Shown: piece after piece, positions 37,619 through 52,665 of the stretch
How positions within the stretch are numbered: the first letter of the stretch is position 1
Layout of the letters: each line of letters opens with the position of its first letter
From: Burhinus oedicnemus
Taxonomy: Eukaryota; Chordata; Aves; Charadriiformes; Burhinidae
Reading direction: 5' to 3'
Length of the DNA: 64,000 nt
Assembly: GCA_008921705.1 (NCBI GenBank)
Contig: VFFE01006799.1
Location: 409,651 to 473,650, forward strand
Translations under genes and position numbers: made by a program
Notes under the pieces: model-generated
The model's input: the letters and a program-made list of their open reading frames with translations, nothing else
Told to the model about the DNA's origin: nothing
Databases searched by the model: none

Positions 37619-40600
37619 GTAAGTCCCCCTTACTCCTTCCCCTTTGGGTTTCTTGCTCCCTTTTTTACTTGAAAGAATTAGGGTAGTATGCGCTAATGGT
37701 AATAATGAGCTAATACAGCTCTGTTGAGTGTAGTCTTTAAGTGGGTTTATATATGACAAGGTATCTTCTGCTCCTGAATTGCTGGTTGCAGTCCTGGCCC
37801 TCACTTTTTCTTCAGTGGAGATATGGGAATGCTTTCTGTTGACAGATTCTTGAAATTTCAAGGTATTTTCATTTTAAAGCCATTTGGATTTTGGGAAAAT
37901 ACCTCCTGTATAAAAAAAGCATAATATTTTCAGGATTTCCTCTTGAGAGTCTTTGAGTAATCTGTGACAGATGAGAGGTTTTATAAGTCAATATGAGTCA
38001 TTCAAAAACCCTGTGAAACAGAATGACTTTTCCTGTATAGCCAAAGGATATTTTGATACGAACAATAATTATAGACTGAGGCAGTCTGGAGTTGTCCCAG
38101 TGTACATTAGCATATTTTTGGCATCTCCATCTAGCAAATCCAGCCCCATGTAAGAGTAATAAGAAATGGTTTCAATGGACTTTTACCTGATTGTTTCACT
38201 TCAGTATAAAATTAACATTTTTTTAACCTGGTATGGTTCCTATGCAAATAGTCCTACTGCTTAGACTGAAGTCTGTGTTAACTCTTTGCCCTCTGGTAAG
38301 TTTTTGACATGGTGGATCAGTTTCAGCCACATTCCTCTATGGATTAGAGGTCTTAAAAATGTGAAGTTCTTAAATATTTCCTGAAAACTGGTGGCTTGAT
38401 AAAGAAGACAGACTCAAATTGGTGCCCCCACAAAGGAAAATGTTGGTAAAATCCTGCACTTACCTGTTTGGATAAGTGTGACTAGCACTAAGCAGATTGA
38501 GTTCCAGTAGCAATGTTTTACCTTGCCCAGATAGCAAGCCAAACAAAAGCAGATAAAGCATATGATATTGTAAGTTGGGCTTTTGGAGCAATCATATGGG
38601 GCTTTGTAGGGAGCTATGGTGTTGCTTTAGTGGGTAAGACCAGAAGGGTCACGTGCTGAGGATGTTGGCAGCACAGATGTTGGTGATGCAAGAAAGGACT
38701 GGATGGGATGTCTGAGCGTGTAGAGGTACCCTGGTGGCACAGTGTTAAGCATTAGAAAATGAGTTAAGGGTATTGGAGAGACTGGGAGAAGGGGAACATG
38801 AAGGTGGCTACTTAGGACATGGAGTGGGGGTTACAGTAAGCCAGGCTGCAGTACTTGTTACCGTGAGTAACCTCATAAAATACACTGCTTTGAAAATAAA
38901 AGTCAGCTTCTCCAGTTTAAAATCTTTTAGGAAAAGAACAGAGACTGGATTTAAAACAGATGCTTTGAAAGTAGTCTCATTTGTTGGCCTTAACAGAATT
39001 ACTTGTGTTTACAGTTAGGCTTGCAGTTGAGTGTTTTACTAGAACAGATGAGAAGACACAGCAGCCACAGGAGACACAGTATTAGGCAGTAAGAAATACT
39101 CTAAGCCTATTCTGTAGCAGCACAGGCAACTCATGAAGGACTGTATTGTTTCAGTAACAAGAGGCAAAGCATACCTTCTGGTGGTCTGGAGTCAACAGAA
39201 AGTCCACAGAGCTGTTTCACATTGAACTCATTCAGCCCCATTTCATAGCTCAAACATTGCATCAAGGGCTGTGAAGAGACATCCTGAATTATTTTTTTTT
39301 ATGGATAACCTTAATACATGAGGGATTAACTACGAGAGAAAAATCTGCCTTGATACTCTTGTGTAATTTATCCTATCAAACAGGATGTTGCTCCAGACAC
39401 CCCAGTAACTTAGAAGTGCAGATTGTGAAGTGGATCCTTGCCCCTGCTGGCTGAACACCTGGTGTTAATGGCAATAGTCAATGGCTTGTTCCAAGGAACA
39501 CCGCTGCCAAATGAAAAATGAATAGTGTGTCCAGCCCCCAAGAAACCAACAGCTGACCCCTTGTTGTCTTTGAAGGTGTTTTGTCTCCAGTCTCTCAGGT
39601 TCCCGATCTAAATGACTGAGGAAATAGCAGGCAGCAGCACCCCTTGTTCCTTTTTTGCCTTTCCTTCCCCTTTTCCCTCTCCTTCCCTCGCAAAACCTAA
39701 TGTAAAGTGAGATTTAGTGTTTTGGTTCCCTTAAAGAAAGAACATGGAAGACTGAAGATCACTTGGCTTTTGATGTGTGTTTGACGTGGAAAACACTTGG
39801 AGTCTAGGATGGTGACTGGCACTATGGCTACATCTACATTAACATAGTAGGGGGAACCAGCAGGAATGGGTCTGTAGAAGCAAGCAGCTGCTGAATACAT
39901 TTTGGGGTCTTGGCTTTAGAGCAGTCTTGATCAGGCAGACTGAATGCTCTTGAGTTGCTGTACTGCATCTTTCAGTTTAGCTTAACTAGGACAGAACTGA
40001 GTTCATGTGCCCAAAGATCACCACACGGTCTGGTGGTGACAAAGTGGGAACAGTTGGAAGGGTCATTTCAAAAGCACATTCCTCACCTCAAATAAAACAG
40101 TGATACATCCTGTGTTCAATGTTTGTTACCAGTCCATAGAGGTGGGAGATCCAGACATCCTAATGGCTTAGAGTTGCGTGTGCATTTGTGCAGATTTTCC
40201 AAGCCTGCATTCCCGTTTAGAGAGGAAATGTTCCTGGCCTTGTGGGTATGACCTTCACAATGTAAACTGATATATGACTATGTTTTGAATTAGCAGCCAG
40301 ACTGGAACAAGAGAACCAAAGAAACTATGAGCTTTTCCCAGTCTGCTCGATAGGGGATTAGTGTTGAAGCCTATTATTACCACTTGCATGGCAACACTGT
40401 TAACTATTGCATTGCTGCTCCTCACTCTAGTGTTTGTCTCAAAGCCAGCTCATGGATACAGCCTAATCCTTTTGATGATTGTTTGGGTTGGTGAAATTTG
40501 AGCTGAAAGGTTTGAATGTGGCAATACTTGAATATTGCAGTGTGTCATGAGAACAATGAGAAATTATTTGTGTCCTTGGGGTATCAGGCAGTGTGGTGTG

Positions 40601-42840
40601 GATTTTCTGTAAAACTCAGTGCAGGAGCATTAGAGTTACTATTTGTTATTTGTCTTCTGGGAGCTGCTGGGCATCCCAGGAAAGGGCTATAAGGAAGCAG
40701 AACAGAAGACACTTCTCACCTTAGAGGAGTTTAGTCATTGCCATTGTAGTCCTCTGGGAAATATCTCCAAATAATTTTATACAAGTGTTGGGTTTGAAAT
40801 GTGTAAAACTTAATCTGTTCTCACCACCACTGCCATCACTAAAATTTTGATGATACCCAATAAGCTGCAGGCTTCAGAACAAAGATGTTACAAGTCTGGG
40901 GAAATACAGATGTTAAAAAAGGCTTCCAAAAGAAAAAGAGCAAAAATTATGTAGCTCATATGTTTTGATACCATAGAGCATTTTGGGATGCTATTCAAGG
41001 GTTAAAGTAGCTTGAAAGAAGAGCTAAGGGAGCCCTCCCTATAGGGAAGTTTTTGCTGCTTGCTCCTCCTGAAGGAGCCACAGCTCCGTTTATCAAAAGG
41101 TAGGTGTTTTTCTCCTCTTCAGTCCACATGCACATTCCTAAGGGTGCCCAACTGGGAAACAGTCTTTGCAAGAAGCAGGTAAAAGCTGGGTTTAGAATTG
41201 GTTATTAGAGTTAACTTTTGCTCATGGTCTCAGAAAATGGACTAGGCAGACAGTTGATCTCTTGTAAAACAGTGTGAAAAATGGTGGTCATGTGTCTCAT
41301 GGCAAAAAATAGTATTGAGTACATCCACTGTAGCTGCATGAAAACATCCATACACACCTACGTGATTTTGATGAAGGGCCATAGAAAAACTCCTTAGTTG
41401 AAAGGCAAACAGTAAATGTTGACTGGGTTAAAATATAGATGTTATTACTTCAATGCATTTTAAGATTAGCCATGATAAGATGACAAAAAATATGGAAATT
41501 GGAAGAACAAGCCTTTCTGGGTGTTTAAGACATATTGTGCCTTCAGGAGTAGGAATTGCAATTAATTCCTGATAAGCTTGAACTCTAGAGATGTTCTAAC
41601 TTCCCCTTGTATACACTATACGTCAGCTCTGAGCTATGCAAAAGAACCTCTAAATTCTGTAACAACTCATCTGAGATGTGCGTTTGCCTCCCCTCAAGAG
41701 AACTATAGTATTATGAACATCAGCAGTCTTTCAGAAATGTATCCTCAATAAAAAATACACATCAACACTCCAAAAGAGTTCTCTGAGAAATTCCAATATA
41801 GCACAGCTCTGTTGCTATTTAAAAATCTCTGGAATTTGATTTTTCTTTGCAGAAACCAAAACAGATTTATGAATAGTGAAGATAGTGCATTTGTATTTTT
41901 TTTAAAAGAACTCTCATTTAGAGGCTACTGTGAGACAGATGGAGTATTTGCAGTTATTTATCTCAAAGTTTTCTCTTTTTCTGTTGCTTAATATTACTAT
42001 TTGCTACAGTGTGAAGCCTCTTAGATAAATTAGTATGGACTGCTGGCAGCTGCCTGTAGATAAAGAGCTATCTTATAATTACTGCAGTAGCATTTTAGCT
42101 GCTACTAGATTTCACTTCTGTCATCATCTCCGTATCTGATGTAGAGTAGCTAATGAGAAATGTTTAAACCAGACTTTGAAAGAATCATTTGCTCTGTGCA
42201 CACTGATGTTGGGAATTTATCAGGACTAACATTATACTCTTCTTACCCATTTGTAACAGGGTTTTTTCTTTTGACATTTCCTTATGGGAAAGCAAAACAT
42301 TATTAAAGGCTATTTATTAGAAGTTTCTTTATACACAAATCTTGTAGGGTCCAATTTCCTGTCTGTATTTGGCTTTTGACAGAGTGGTTCTTCTCAAATT
42401 TGTCTAAGTAGGAATGTCTTGACTGAATTAGTGACTGAAATTTAGCTTTAAAACAACATGTTTTCCTCCTGTTGCAGCCTTTGATGTTATTTCTGTCCCA
42501 AAAAGCCCATTCACCATAATCTGACAAATCCAATTTTTAAGATATTGGTTAATAGACATTTAAACACTTGTTTAAACACTTTCCAGGTTGATTTTAGGCT
42601 TAAAGGGCCTTGTGTTGCTGTATTGCCCACTGATGCAAGTGGAAAGAGCTACATTTTTCCTGCCGTCAGACTTGGATCAGAAATTGTTTGTACAGCTATT
42701 TTACCAAATGTCCAATGGGTACAAGCAGAAAGTGTCCCATGTTGCCAGCAGAGACAGAAAATGTTAGAAACAGTAATGTGCATGTAAGGCTAGGACTTGT
42801 GGGTCCCTGCGTTACAGCTTTAATCCCCAGTTCAGGTGCT

Positions 42841-42896
42841 CTGTGCATTTGGATGGTTGCTTCACCTCTCTGCTTCAGATATAGCCACCTGTAAAA
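42841..42896 (+). mobile_element. MIR-like ancient SINE fragment
   Basis: The stretch GGTTGCTTCACCTCTCTGC, followed by TTCAGATATAGCCACCTGTAAAAC, resembles the MIR core and tail region (CACTTAACCTCTCTG...CTCATCTGTAAAATG) with many substitutions. It is heavily diverged and was recognised by eye only. Confidence 0.42.
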
Positions 42897-45800
42897 CAAA
42901 ACTCTTCACAATGTGCCTGCTTACAGTGAATTTTGTTGATATTTGGATTTGTTGGGGTTACCCATCTTCCCAGTCCTTTTATGGCCTTTGGAAGAGAACC
43001 TCGCTCTGGTCTTAGAGCTTCTCCTCAGTAAGTCACCTTGTAGTTGGGTCTCTCACCAGGCTGGGGACAGTGGCCATGGCTGGCTGTGATCACCTCAGCA
43101 AATTAATTTTGTTCGACACCTGCAATTCCACTCTTGCCGTAAAACATCAACAGAGGTGCCTAGTGGCCAGACAGCTTTCACTAAGCACAGCACTGTTTAT
43201 TTCAGGAATAAAAAGTGTGAGAGGAACAAACCTGTCATTAAAAAAAAAAAAAAAAAAGTGCAATAGAAAGCCTGCACAAATGCTGAACAGAAGGGATATT
43301 AGCTATCGTAGGCTTTGGCAGATATATTAGTGCCGTGATATCAGTTCTTCATTCCAACCTGGCTTGCCTTCACCTGGCTGCTCTTGGATCCAGTGAAAGT
43401 GACTTCTCTTGATCAGTCTGAGTCACTTTTTGCCTTTCCCAGTTCTGAATCTGGTGGACCACTTCAGCCAGATGAAACCAGGACATGCTGTTTCCAGACC
43501 CACCAAGTGTGACACAAACACAGTTAGCTTTTGGCCTCTGCTTCACCCCTTTACAAGTAGATACAGTCAACGCTTAAGCGCAGGGGTCTCTGAATATTCC
43601 TAACATGTATGGCTTCTGACCCCTTCTCCCTTTCAGTGCTTCCAAGGTTCACGTCTGTAATTTGTGTGGTGTTAGTGCTAGTGCACCAAAAAGCTTATGT
43701 AGAGGGGTTAGTGCAGTTGTGGTGTGCTTTATGGTCTTTTGGGGGAGTCATGCTAAAGAAGCCCGTAGGTTGCCAGTTCTTTTCCTTAAATATCTTTAGT
43801 ATGTGGTAGAGGTGTTTACCGTGTGCCAAAAGATTCCCATTTTCATTTAATATTTCTTCATAAAATGACAGCCATGGTATTATGAACCTCTTTCTAGGTG
43901 AATGGGTGGAAAAGAGTTTTCCACTTCAGCTGTCATCCTGAATCTCAGGAGAGGGAAATAATGCAGACGGGGAGTACAGCAGCCTCATGCTTTCTCAGTG
44001 ATTTCCAGGGTCCTTATGCCCATGGATAAAACTGCCTCTGTGCTGTGCAAGGAGGGCCCATATCGCTATATAGCCCAGACTGATAATGAAGCCAGTAATG
44101 ATCGCCCATTAAAGCATTTCTGAAGAAATCAGTCAGTGGGGGATATTGGTGCAGCAAAAGCCAGGTTTTGGCCTCAAGCCTGCAAAAGAAGTGTAATCCG
44201 TGCAGCACGTTCAGACCATTGACGGGGTAGAATCAATCACAGCACAAACAGTGGACAGCACAACATAAAATTCTTGGCAGGATAAGGCTTGAAGCAGAAA
44301 GATTTGTTCTGTAGAGGTTGTCAAGCTAGCCATGTGGATTTTGAAGGTTCAGCATATGTTTTTCTTCTCTTAGTTTTCTAAACCAAAGTAAATCATTCCC
44401 ACTCCTTAGTGTTTATAACACTTAAACACGCTGTTCATAACATTTGAATATTCCCATGCTGCCCTTCACAACTGCTGTAATGACTGTGTATGTGTTTAGC
44501 TTTTGTAATCTTTCTCATCCATTGATCTCTCCAGCCCTAAAGACATTTTTTTCTTCACTGAAGATCTTCCAATTTGTAATAAACTTATAATTGAATGCCA
44601 TTTTTCAGATAAAATAACTCCAGATTTTCAAGAATTCTTTGCACCGTGGTGCTTCAGTGCACACATTGGAGTTGTGTTTGGGGTTTTTTTTTGCTGCTGT
44701 GTCATATCACAAATGCCTGTCTAATTTACTGTCTGCTGTTACATCTTTCAACATTGCTATAAGCCCATTTTTCAAATACTGCAAATTATTTCCCCCCTAC
44801 TTAATGAACATTGTTAACCTGGACAAGTGTCATCCTTGTTCACATTTCAGATCTTCCCATGTCCCTTAATATCATGTCTTTATACTGCCTTGGGCCTGCA
44901 GCATCTCTTATTTTAATATCTTCTAGCCAGTTTCATGGGTGCACTGTTTTCTCATAATCCTCATTTTCCAAGTTGCACTGTAATCAATGGGGAAGCTTCC
45001 ACAGACTGCGAGAACTTTGGAACTGTTGTTATATTAAAAACAAGCAAACAAAACGCTTCCATGTTGTACCTCACCATACATTGCATATCTCTAGTTTTTT
45101 CAGTATGCACTGAGGCCATCATGATCATCTTTGTTTGGTTTCCTCCCTCCCATCTTCGGTTCTCTGTGCAAGCTGGATGTCATTAATTGTGGAGAAGTTT
45201 GTGCAATGCATAGCTAAAGTATAGCTGGTGCTGTGCTAAAACCCGGATGTGGTCCATCTGCTGCAGTGGTGAAAATAAACCTAGAAGTGCAGAAGCTTTA
45301 AAGCAGAAGTCTGTAGCTGGGACAGGCATAGCTGAAGTAGCAATGAGAGCTATGTGGATGTAGAACCAAATGACACCAGTATTGCTAGATAGATGACCAT
45401 CCCACTGCAACCTAGCATCTGCTATGGGTCTTTTAGCCCCCACAGACTGTTATTGCTGACCGCCAGCTCAGCTCTTCACTTTCCTCATTCTGTCTGCCTG
45501 TTCAGCAGAAGATTTGTGGTTACTGGAGAGAAATAGATGAGTGATGGGTTGTGCTGGAGCACAGATCCCAAACACCTCAAGGATACAGGGCTCATTGACA
45601 TCAGCTCAGCTTTTAGCCAGAAGCTCCACTGTTGCAGGGAAGGAGAGGGAAGTCCCTCAAGTGACAGAGCACAGATTCTCAGTGTGGTTACCTCAAGTGC
45701 AAGGAGGGCAGGACAGTGAGGAAGGACTGGATCTACAGTTCATCCAGAGCCTTCTGAAAACCCATAGGCCTATCAACCCCAAGATTTAATAGGGTCTCTG

Positions 45801-47969
45801 TAGCTGGCAGTCTTGTTTACTTTTTTTATTGGTATTGGTGTCATGAAAGATCAGAGTGGTATCTCCCAGCAGCAATTTGGAGGCAAGTGGTAAAGGGTAA
45901 AGGGTAATGTCATATACCACTCTGAAAGTAAGCTAGATGTTCAAAGGTAAAAGTGTTTTGCTGAAAATTATAACTCCTTGATTTTGGGAGCGGACAACAG
46001 GTGTCCTTTGGGTTTTATGTGTATTTCTTTCTGCTTCAGATTAGGTGGTTCAGGTTTTAAACCTACCATGCCTGCCTTTCCATGTGCCTGGAGCAGTTTT
46101 ACTTAGGACAGTGTCTTCTGCCCTCAGTGACCAAGAATTTTGCAACTTTACCAAGTCTATCCCTGTTTTCTTACAGTTTATGCTCTTTTATCTCCCTACT
46201 TTCCTTTGGTCTTTCTCTTGCCGTGTCATCCTCTCACTGCTATTCTCCACTCATTGATCACATTTTCTCCCTCCCAATTTGCTTTTCTTTAACTGGGTAG
46301 GGGGTTAATTTTTGTGGAATTAAAATGGAACCATTCATGTATTTGAAACAAAGCACATGCATAGCTCTGAGATCAAGGACTGAGCTTTGAGCACTAATGA
46401 AGGATTAGGCCCTTGTCTTCCAGAGCTCTTCTCCCTAAGAAACTATGGAAGGAGGGATGCTGACTGTAAATTGCAATATATTCATTGTCTGCAGCAGAAA
46501 TTGGCAAATGAATTAACAGTGAAGTTTCAATCCATATTAGACCTAGATCTGTAGCTGCTGAAGTCAGTGGAAGCGTTCCTATTGATTCCTATAATGATAG
46601 CCAGTATTTGTGATTTTTTTTTTATTGTGGTATCTTTGTAAATATGAAATTGGTATCACTCTTCTGCATCCATTTCTCATTAATAGCTCCTCTCCTGCAG
46701 AATGATGACCACTTGTATTGTACAACTCTTTGGAAACACATTTTCCAAGGGCTAGGTTTTGCAATGCTATAGGGTTGCAAAAAGAGACACTGACATGGCC
46801 TGATACAACCCACTATGAGCTGCACTTGTGAATTGTAGCGGCTGTTGTCATCATTTTGTGTTCTTCAGGTGACAAATTGAGTGGCAAGAGAAGAAACATC
46901 AGAAACAGGAAGCTTATCCGTGGCTTACGCTTGTATTATCTTGCAAAATAATTTTATTTTATTGATATTCTGTGCTTTAGAATGTCCCTTTCCTACAGCT
47001 TTCCATGCAAATTGCAAAACAGATCAACCAGAGCTCAGCCTCTTGGTACAGAAAATTATTTTAAAAAGCATTTTGCTAACTATCCTCATATGTCATTATA
47101 GTACAGACATACATATTGACCAAAAGCACTTTTAAATTTCAAGCTAAAGCATTTGTTCAGCTAGAAGTCATTCTGTAATTGCAGGAGTACAGCATTTCTT
47201 ATTCATAAGGGATCAAGACATGAAGTGTAGCTTCTATTTTTATGCCATAATTGCATTAAGTTTATAGAAAGCAAGTGTTGTAATATGTAGTGCTATATCA
47301 AATTAGTGATGGTTAAGAGACTGGAATAGTGTACCATGTTCAGGCACCTGTCTAACATTGTGTTCCCGGCTCATGTTAATTATTTGCTGCTTTGAAGGTA
47401 GCCCAGTTTATACTAAATTGGGTAGTTGTTATTCTTGGATAACATGGAAAGATAGGTTGATCACCTATATCAGCAAAATACTGTTTGAGAATGGGGAGTA
47501 GGTTTTTAATTTCTGCCTCTTAAGTAAAGGGTCACTCAGCTATTTGTGATTTGAACTCCATCAGTCCTTCCGAGGAAGATGTATTGACTATCTGTTTGCT
47601 TCTCTGTCGGAATTTCAGGCAAGCTTTCAAATACCGAGGTCCAGTCTGTTTAGTGTAGGCTGCTGACAGCGCTTGAAGTCCCTATTACGTTTTTTACAGA
47701 TCTTTTTGACGGGAGGCCTTTATCAACACTTTCCCAAATTCCTCTGAAGAACGGTGTGCTTCTTGTCAATTGGTTACTGTCCTTCATCTGAAAGATAGCT
47801 TGCTTTGGTGGCCATGGTTTTTTATCTCTCCCTATATATAGTGCTTGTGAAGTATATTGGGATCGCTCAACGTGGAAGTGACAGTGCAGAATATTTTTAG
47901 CAGTAAAAGGCTGTGTGTGGAGGTATCTGGTTTGGTGAGGACAAGCAGTCCATCAGAATTGCTGCTGGT

Positions 47970-48310
47970 TCCCAAAGCACTTGCTAACTTTTACCTCTTA
48001 CGTGCCTTGGTCCCGCTGGCTGCTGCTGAGGCCCCAGCTGCCTGGCGCCTGCTTGTGCATCACCTTCTCCATTTCCTCCAGGGACTGTGTGAGATGTGGG
48101 AGGTCTGACTGCTGCTGCTCCTGTCCCAGATCAGCTTTGCAGGTCTGCAGCCACCTTTCCTCTCACCACCAAGAGGCAGCTGGCACCTCTGTGTGCCCCA
48201 GAGCAGGGGAGGCAGAGAGCAATGTCTGCTGGCTCTGTCTCAGCTGCCCTCATCGTCCCCACCTCCAGCTCCAGGACCAGCTGGTGTTCAAAGGACAGCA
48301 CATCCCTAAT
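47970..48310. other. GC-rich intronic patch with overlapping open frames
   Basis: Noticeably GC-richer than its surroundings, but with few CpGs, so not a CpG island. All three forward frames are open over much of it (frames ending at 48108, 48340 and 48470), which follows from the scarcity of A/T-rich stops. I recognise no protein. Confidence 0.5.
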
Positions 48311-51300
48311 ACTTCCTTGCTTGGCATTTTCCTTAAGTAGTTACCTGTTTATCATCCAGGGAAATGAAGTTGCAACTCTGAGGGCAATTGCGAAGTGTTT
48401 GCTTTTTGACCAAGCGGGGCCAAACCCGGGCTGTGCAATGGATTGCCAGCTAAGCAGGGAGCTAGTTTAAAGGTTAGTCGCACTTCAAAAATAGAGGGAG
48501 GGAGATGCATTACAATGCTTCATTGGGAAAATGTCAAAAGCCATTAGCTGCTGGCTGAAATATGTGAAAGGGAGCAGCATTAACTCTGCTCTTCATTTTC
48601 TGTGGAGGTGAAACAAAGCATTTCACCATTTACCTTCGGGACTTAAGATGCAACATGTTTTTAAGGTCAGTTCCTTTGTTATAGGAATTCTGAGTAGAAA
48701 TATGAAATAAAATTGGTTTTCCTTTGTACATAGCCTTTCTCTTTAACGTACCATATCATCTATTCACTTACATATGGCATGAGTGTTGATAAATATATGT
48801 ACACACATATATGTAGTGTGCTAAACAGCTGTGCATTTCACATGCACAATTTTCTTTGTCAATGTGCTACATACTTAATGTCCACATTCAGGGAATAACT
48901 TGCCTGGAATAGTATCACCTGCCAACTAAAACAGGTCGATGGGGAGTATTCATACATTCCAACCTCCTGACCAGTTTCAGCTACAGCTATTTTTAACTTG
49001 CCAGGGGATATTTGTTATCTTTCACCTTCCAAAAACACGTACTTTCAAAAAATGAAGAAGAAAGATTTCCCTTTTGGACCTGCATTTATTTTTCTAGAGC
49101 TAAAATTTGTCTGGCTTAAACATCCCAACTAACGTAAATTTCTACTGGACTAAAAATAAGTTTTATTTCTTTGGAAAGAGGAAAGTACCTAGCTTTTCAA
49201 GAGAGACAGACAGGGCTTACATCTGGCTGTGAGAAAGATCTACATACTGGATTTCTAAGTCATGACATTTGTAAATATGTTTTACTGACAAAAATGTTTT
49301 TATACTTAAAGGCTCCACTGCTCCTACTGGGGGTGACCTGCATATTGCAGAGCTCTGTAAACTAATATTAAAACCCCTTTTCTACTGCCTGAGCCTGTAT
49401 TTCATCAGTGGCTGCTGTCCATAAACTGTGTGCATGTGACTAGCTCCATGTGTGTGTATATCTCTTCCCTGACACGCTTTGTGACCTGACCTTTTGCTCT
49501 GGACACTGTCCTTCCCGTACACCCCTGTCTCTTGCCTCTGTGACAGGAGGCAGCGTGCAGACACTACTCGGTGGGAGCAACTAGTTCCAGCTTTCATGTA
49601 GTCTCACTTGTCAGCTGTAACCACAGACCGGTTTGCTATCCCTTCCCTTTAGTCAACTTCTACTTCGGATGTGCAGATGGAGTAGTCCTTTTTCTCAGCC
49701 TGGTTTTCCAGGCTTCCTGCTCGTTTCTGACAAAAACATGGAAGGGGCTTTCTGCAGTCATCCCCGCTGGCTCAGGCCGCAATAGGCATGTGATTTGGTT
49801 TGGGTATGGGCACATGCCGACATCTCTGTCAAATCAGAGATTGCGTGACGCAGGCTTCATGCTGCCTTTGTGCCAGCTGTGGGAAGCAGACAACAACCAA
49901 TGCAGTAGAAGTGCCAGCTGGCCCCCACAGACACTACGCACGAACACAGCATTTTAAATCTGATTCTGGGATCTCCTGTGCCACTAAACTCTGGCCTAAA
50001 ACGTCTGCGATTTCTTAAGCATGGCCCTCCAGTCTAGCTCAGCTAAGCCTCCATAAGCAAGCATGGTATTTTATAAACCATATATCTTGAGAAACAGTCA
50101 TTACCCATACATCTTAATAACATGGCAGGCATTGCAGCATCTCCAGCAGCTTACAGAGACTAACTACGACAAATAAACATCACGAGTGATGAAGCTGGAG
50201 AGCAGCATGCCTGAGCTGAGGGATGCTTTCTCTGCCCTGTCAGGATGAGGGGCCAGTCAGGGTTCCTGGGCTCCAGCTCAATGCAACGTTTCAGTATATG
50301 CTCACCTTTAAGTATAAAGTGTTTTCCTTGCCAAAGCAAAAGGGACAGTTCACAGGTTTAAATCTCCTCATGTGTGTATAAGTGTTCTTGCTTCCACAGA
50401 ATCACATGGGTAATTCTGGATAATCTGTGTCCAGGATGGTCCTTTACTGAAGGTAGTCATTAGTAAGCCAGAGCTCTGAGAGCAATGGTGTATACTTATC
50501 TGCCCTTTTTTAATATATAATTTGGCATTTAAAAGAAGACAAAACCAGCTATAAAGTACAGAGGAAGAACAGAAATCATACCAGATGATTTTACCTTTGA
50601 AGGGTTACCGCAGAGATGTGCTATGTGAATGTGCTGAAAGATTTCCACTTCAATACAGAGCATGAAACACAGCTAGTGAAATAATTGCTGACAATTAGCA
50701 AATCAGCAAAGGAAGAGTGTATTGTAGATAGCATTGCCATTTATAATTATCTATCGCAATCATTAATGACCTCTTTAAAAGGATTTCTGTTGTAAATCCC
50801 TCAAGAGAGTGGCACTGGAGAGTTCAGTGTTGCTAGCCCACTTACCCTCCTCCTTTGAGAGCACAACTATGTAAAACCAACGGGACAACATTGCATCTGC
50901 CTGGTGCTCTGTTCTTTCAGTGAAAGCGTAGTTTCCTTTGATTTAAAAAGTCTACTTTTTAAAAAATTCTTATACATTTATTTTAATAACATGTTAGTCT
51001 TCGAGTTTCTTGGCATTGTCCTTTGGGCTGCCTCTTCTGCTCTGCAGCTGGTCACACTGTCAGTCCGCCCTCAGGCATGGTGTCCCTTGTTGCGTGACGT
51101 CATCTTTATTTTCTCGTTGCCCTATGTGATAATGAAGTGAGTGCTTCACAGTGTTTACAGTTGATGCATCTTAATCTTGGACTGAGTGGTTCGCATTTTT
51201 CTTCAGCTTTTAGGGTGACTAATAATTAATGTAATTGTCTTCAGAACCAAGTCTCAGCACCTACCCAGGATTGTTTCTGTAGCAAGGTTGAGTTGGTTAA

Positions 51301-52665
51301 AGTGCATTTGTACAAATCTCTTTTAAAATTAAAACCATCCTCGTTACCGAGAGGAAAAATCCAGGAGGTTGCTGGCTGGTCGCCAGCAATATCGCAGCCC
51401 TTCTTTTAGTGGAGTGCTTTGGCAGGGCATGGATGCAAAATCCATTTCATCCCCCTGAAACCAGAGCCACGGCCGGGCCCATCCTGGGTTGCTACTTCAG
51501 CCACTTGAGTTTGTGGCCATTTTGGGCTCCTACAGGCCTGTGAGCCCCACTCCCCTCTGACAGCCTGTAAACGTCTCCATACGTCTATTTTATTTTTGCT
51601 GTGCTGTTTCTATTTACTGACAATCAAAACCATAAGTGCTGGCCTGGCATGGTGGCAATATGTGCATTTTTGTTTGCTTGAAAGCCTGGCGTCAGCTTGT
51701 AAGTCAGCGAGCGAGGCCCTGAGGCTGCAGCACAGTCTCAGTGGCTGGTTTTTAAGCTGTTGAATAAAAAAGGGTCAAGAACCAGGTCCTTGACCGGAGG
51801 CCAGGATGTGTTTGCTCACACCTACACTGCGTAGGGCTTGCAGATTGGTCTGGAAAAGAGCTTGTTGAAGCAGTCTAAAATGAAACTTGGAAGCAGACTG
51901 AAAATTTATTCTTGTGGACAACCAGAGGGCCTCTCCTCAGGCTCACTACTTGCCTGCCTTTTATTTACGTGCAGCCCTATGCATGCAAGGCAGTTGCTTC
52001 CTCAGCCTCGGTTTTCAGAAACTTTTTAGAGATTCTTCAGTTTTATAGATTACTTCTTGACTTCTCTGAAGATCAGCTTGGTAGTCCGACAGCTGCTAGG
52101 TGTCTCGAAAAACTGCGAGAGGACAGCATTTTGCTGTCAGTCATTTGGGTTTGGAGGCAGAGAGCTGTGAAGGCACCCAGTGAATGGGATTTTTCAAAAA
52201 TAAATATCCTTCGCTGTACGCTGCAAGAAATAACCACATCTGCTGTGATATGACTGAGTGTAGTACAGATGCCTACATGTAACTGTTTTCTGTGGGGTTT
52301 TTTTAAGGGAAGAGTTGGTGCAAAGAGATTATTTTTTGCTACAGTTCTCTCTTACAGCTAGATAATGATGTTTAATTAGGCAGGGGTTCATCCATGCCAA
52401 GCTAGATGTTTTAATTTTTGAGAATTTTGTAGGGATGTATTTTTTAAAATTACATTTCAGGAAAAGCTGTGATTTTTTTTTTTTTTTAGAGCTGCAGTTT
52501 TTAAAAATACAAATGAGTGAAAAAGCTAATTTCTCAACATGTGGTGCTAAGCTGTCTAGCAGCTCTAGTATGTTCTGTCAAGCCAAAGGCGTATTTTTAG
52601 CCTAACTCTCTGCTATGTATGTTGTCGTAACAGGTGCTTGATGAGACTGTTTTCTTTGTTTATAG

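Larger units (their letters stand above)
37619..52665 (+). other. HECW1: HECW1 intron (about 15.0 kb)
   Basis: Donor GTAAGT at 37619; acceptor TTGTTTATAG ending at 52665. No recognised gene lies inside. It contains a MIR-like fragment (42841-42896), an A run near 43239-43256, a GC-rich patch (about 47970-48310) with overlapping open frames, and a T run near 52474-52489. Other frames of up to 128 codons (49571-49957) have no recognisable domain. Confidence 0.85.

Noticed and set aside
45890..45908. GGTAAAG repeats resembling telomeric sequence
   Set aside because: Only two to three units, and not TTAGGG. It is a short local tandem.
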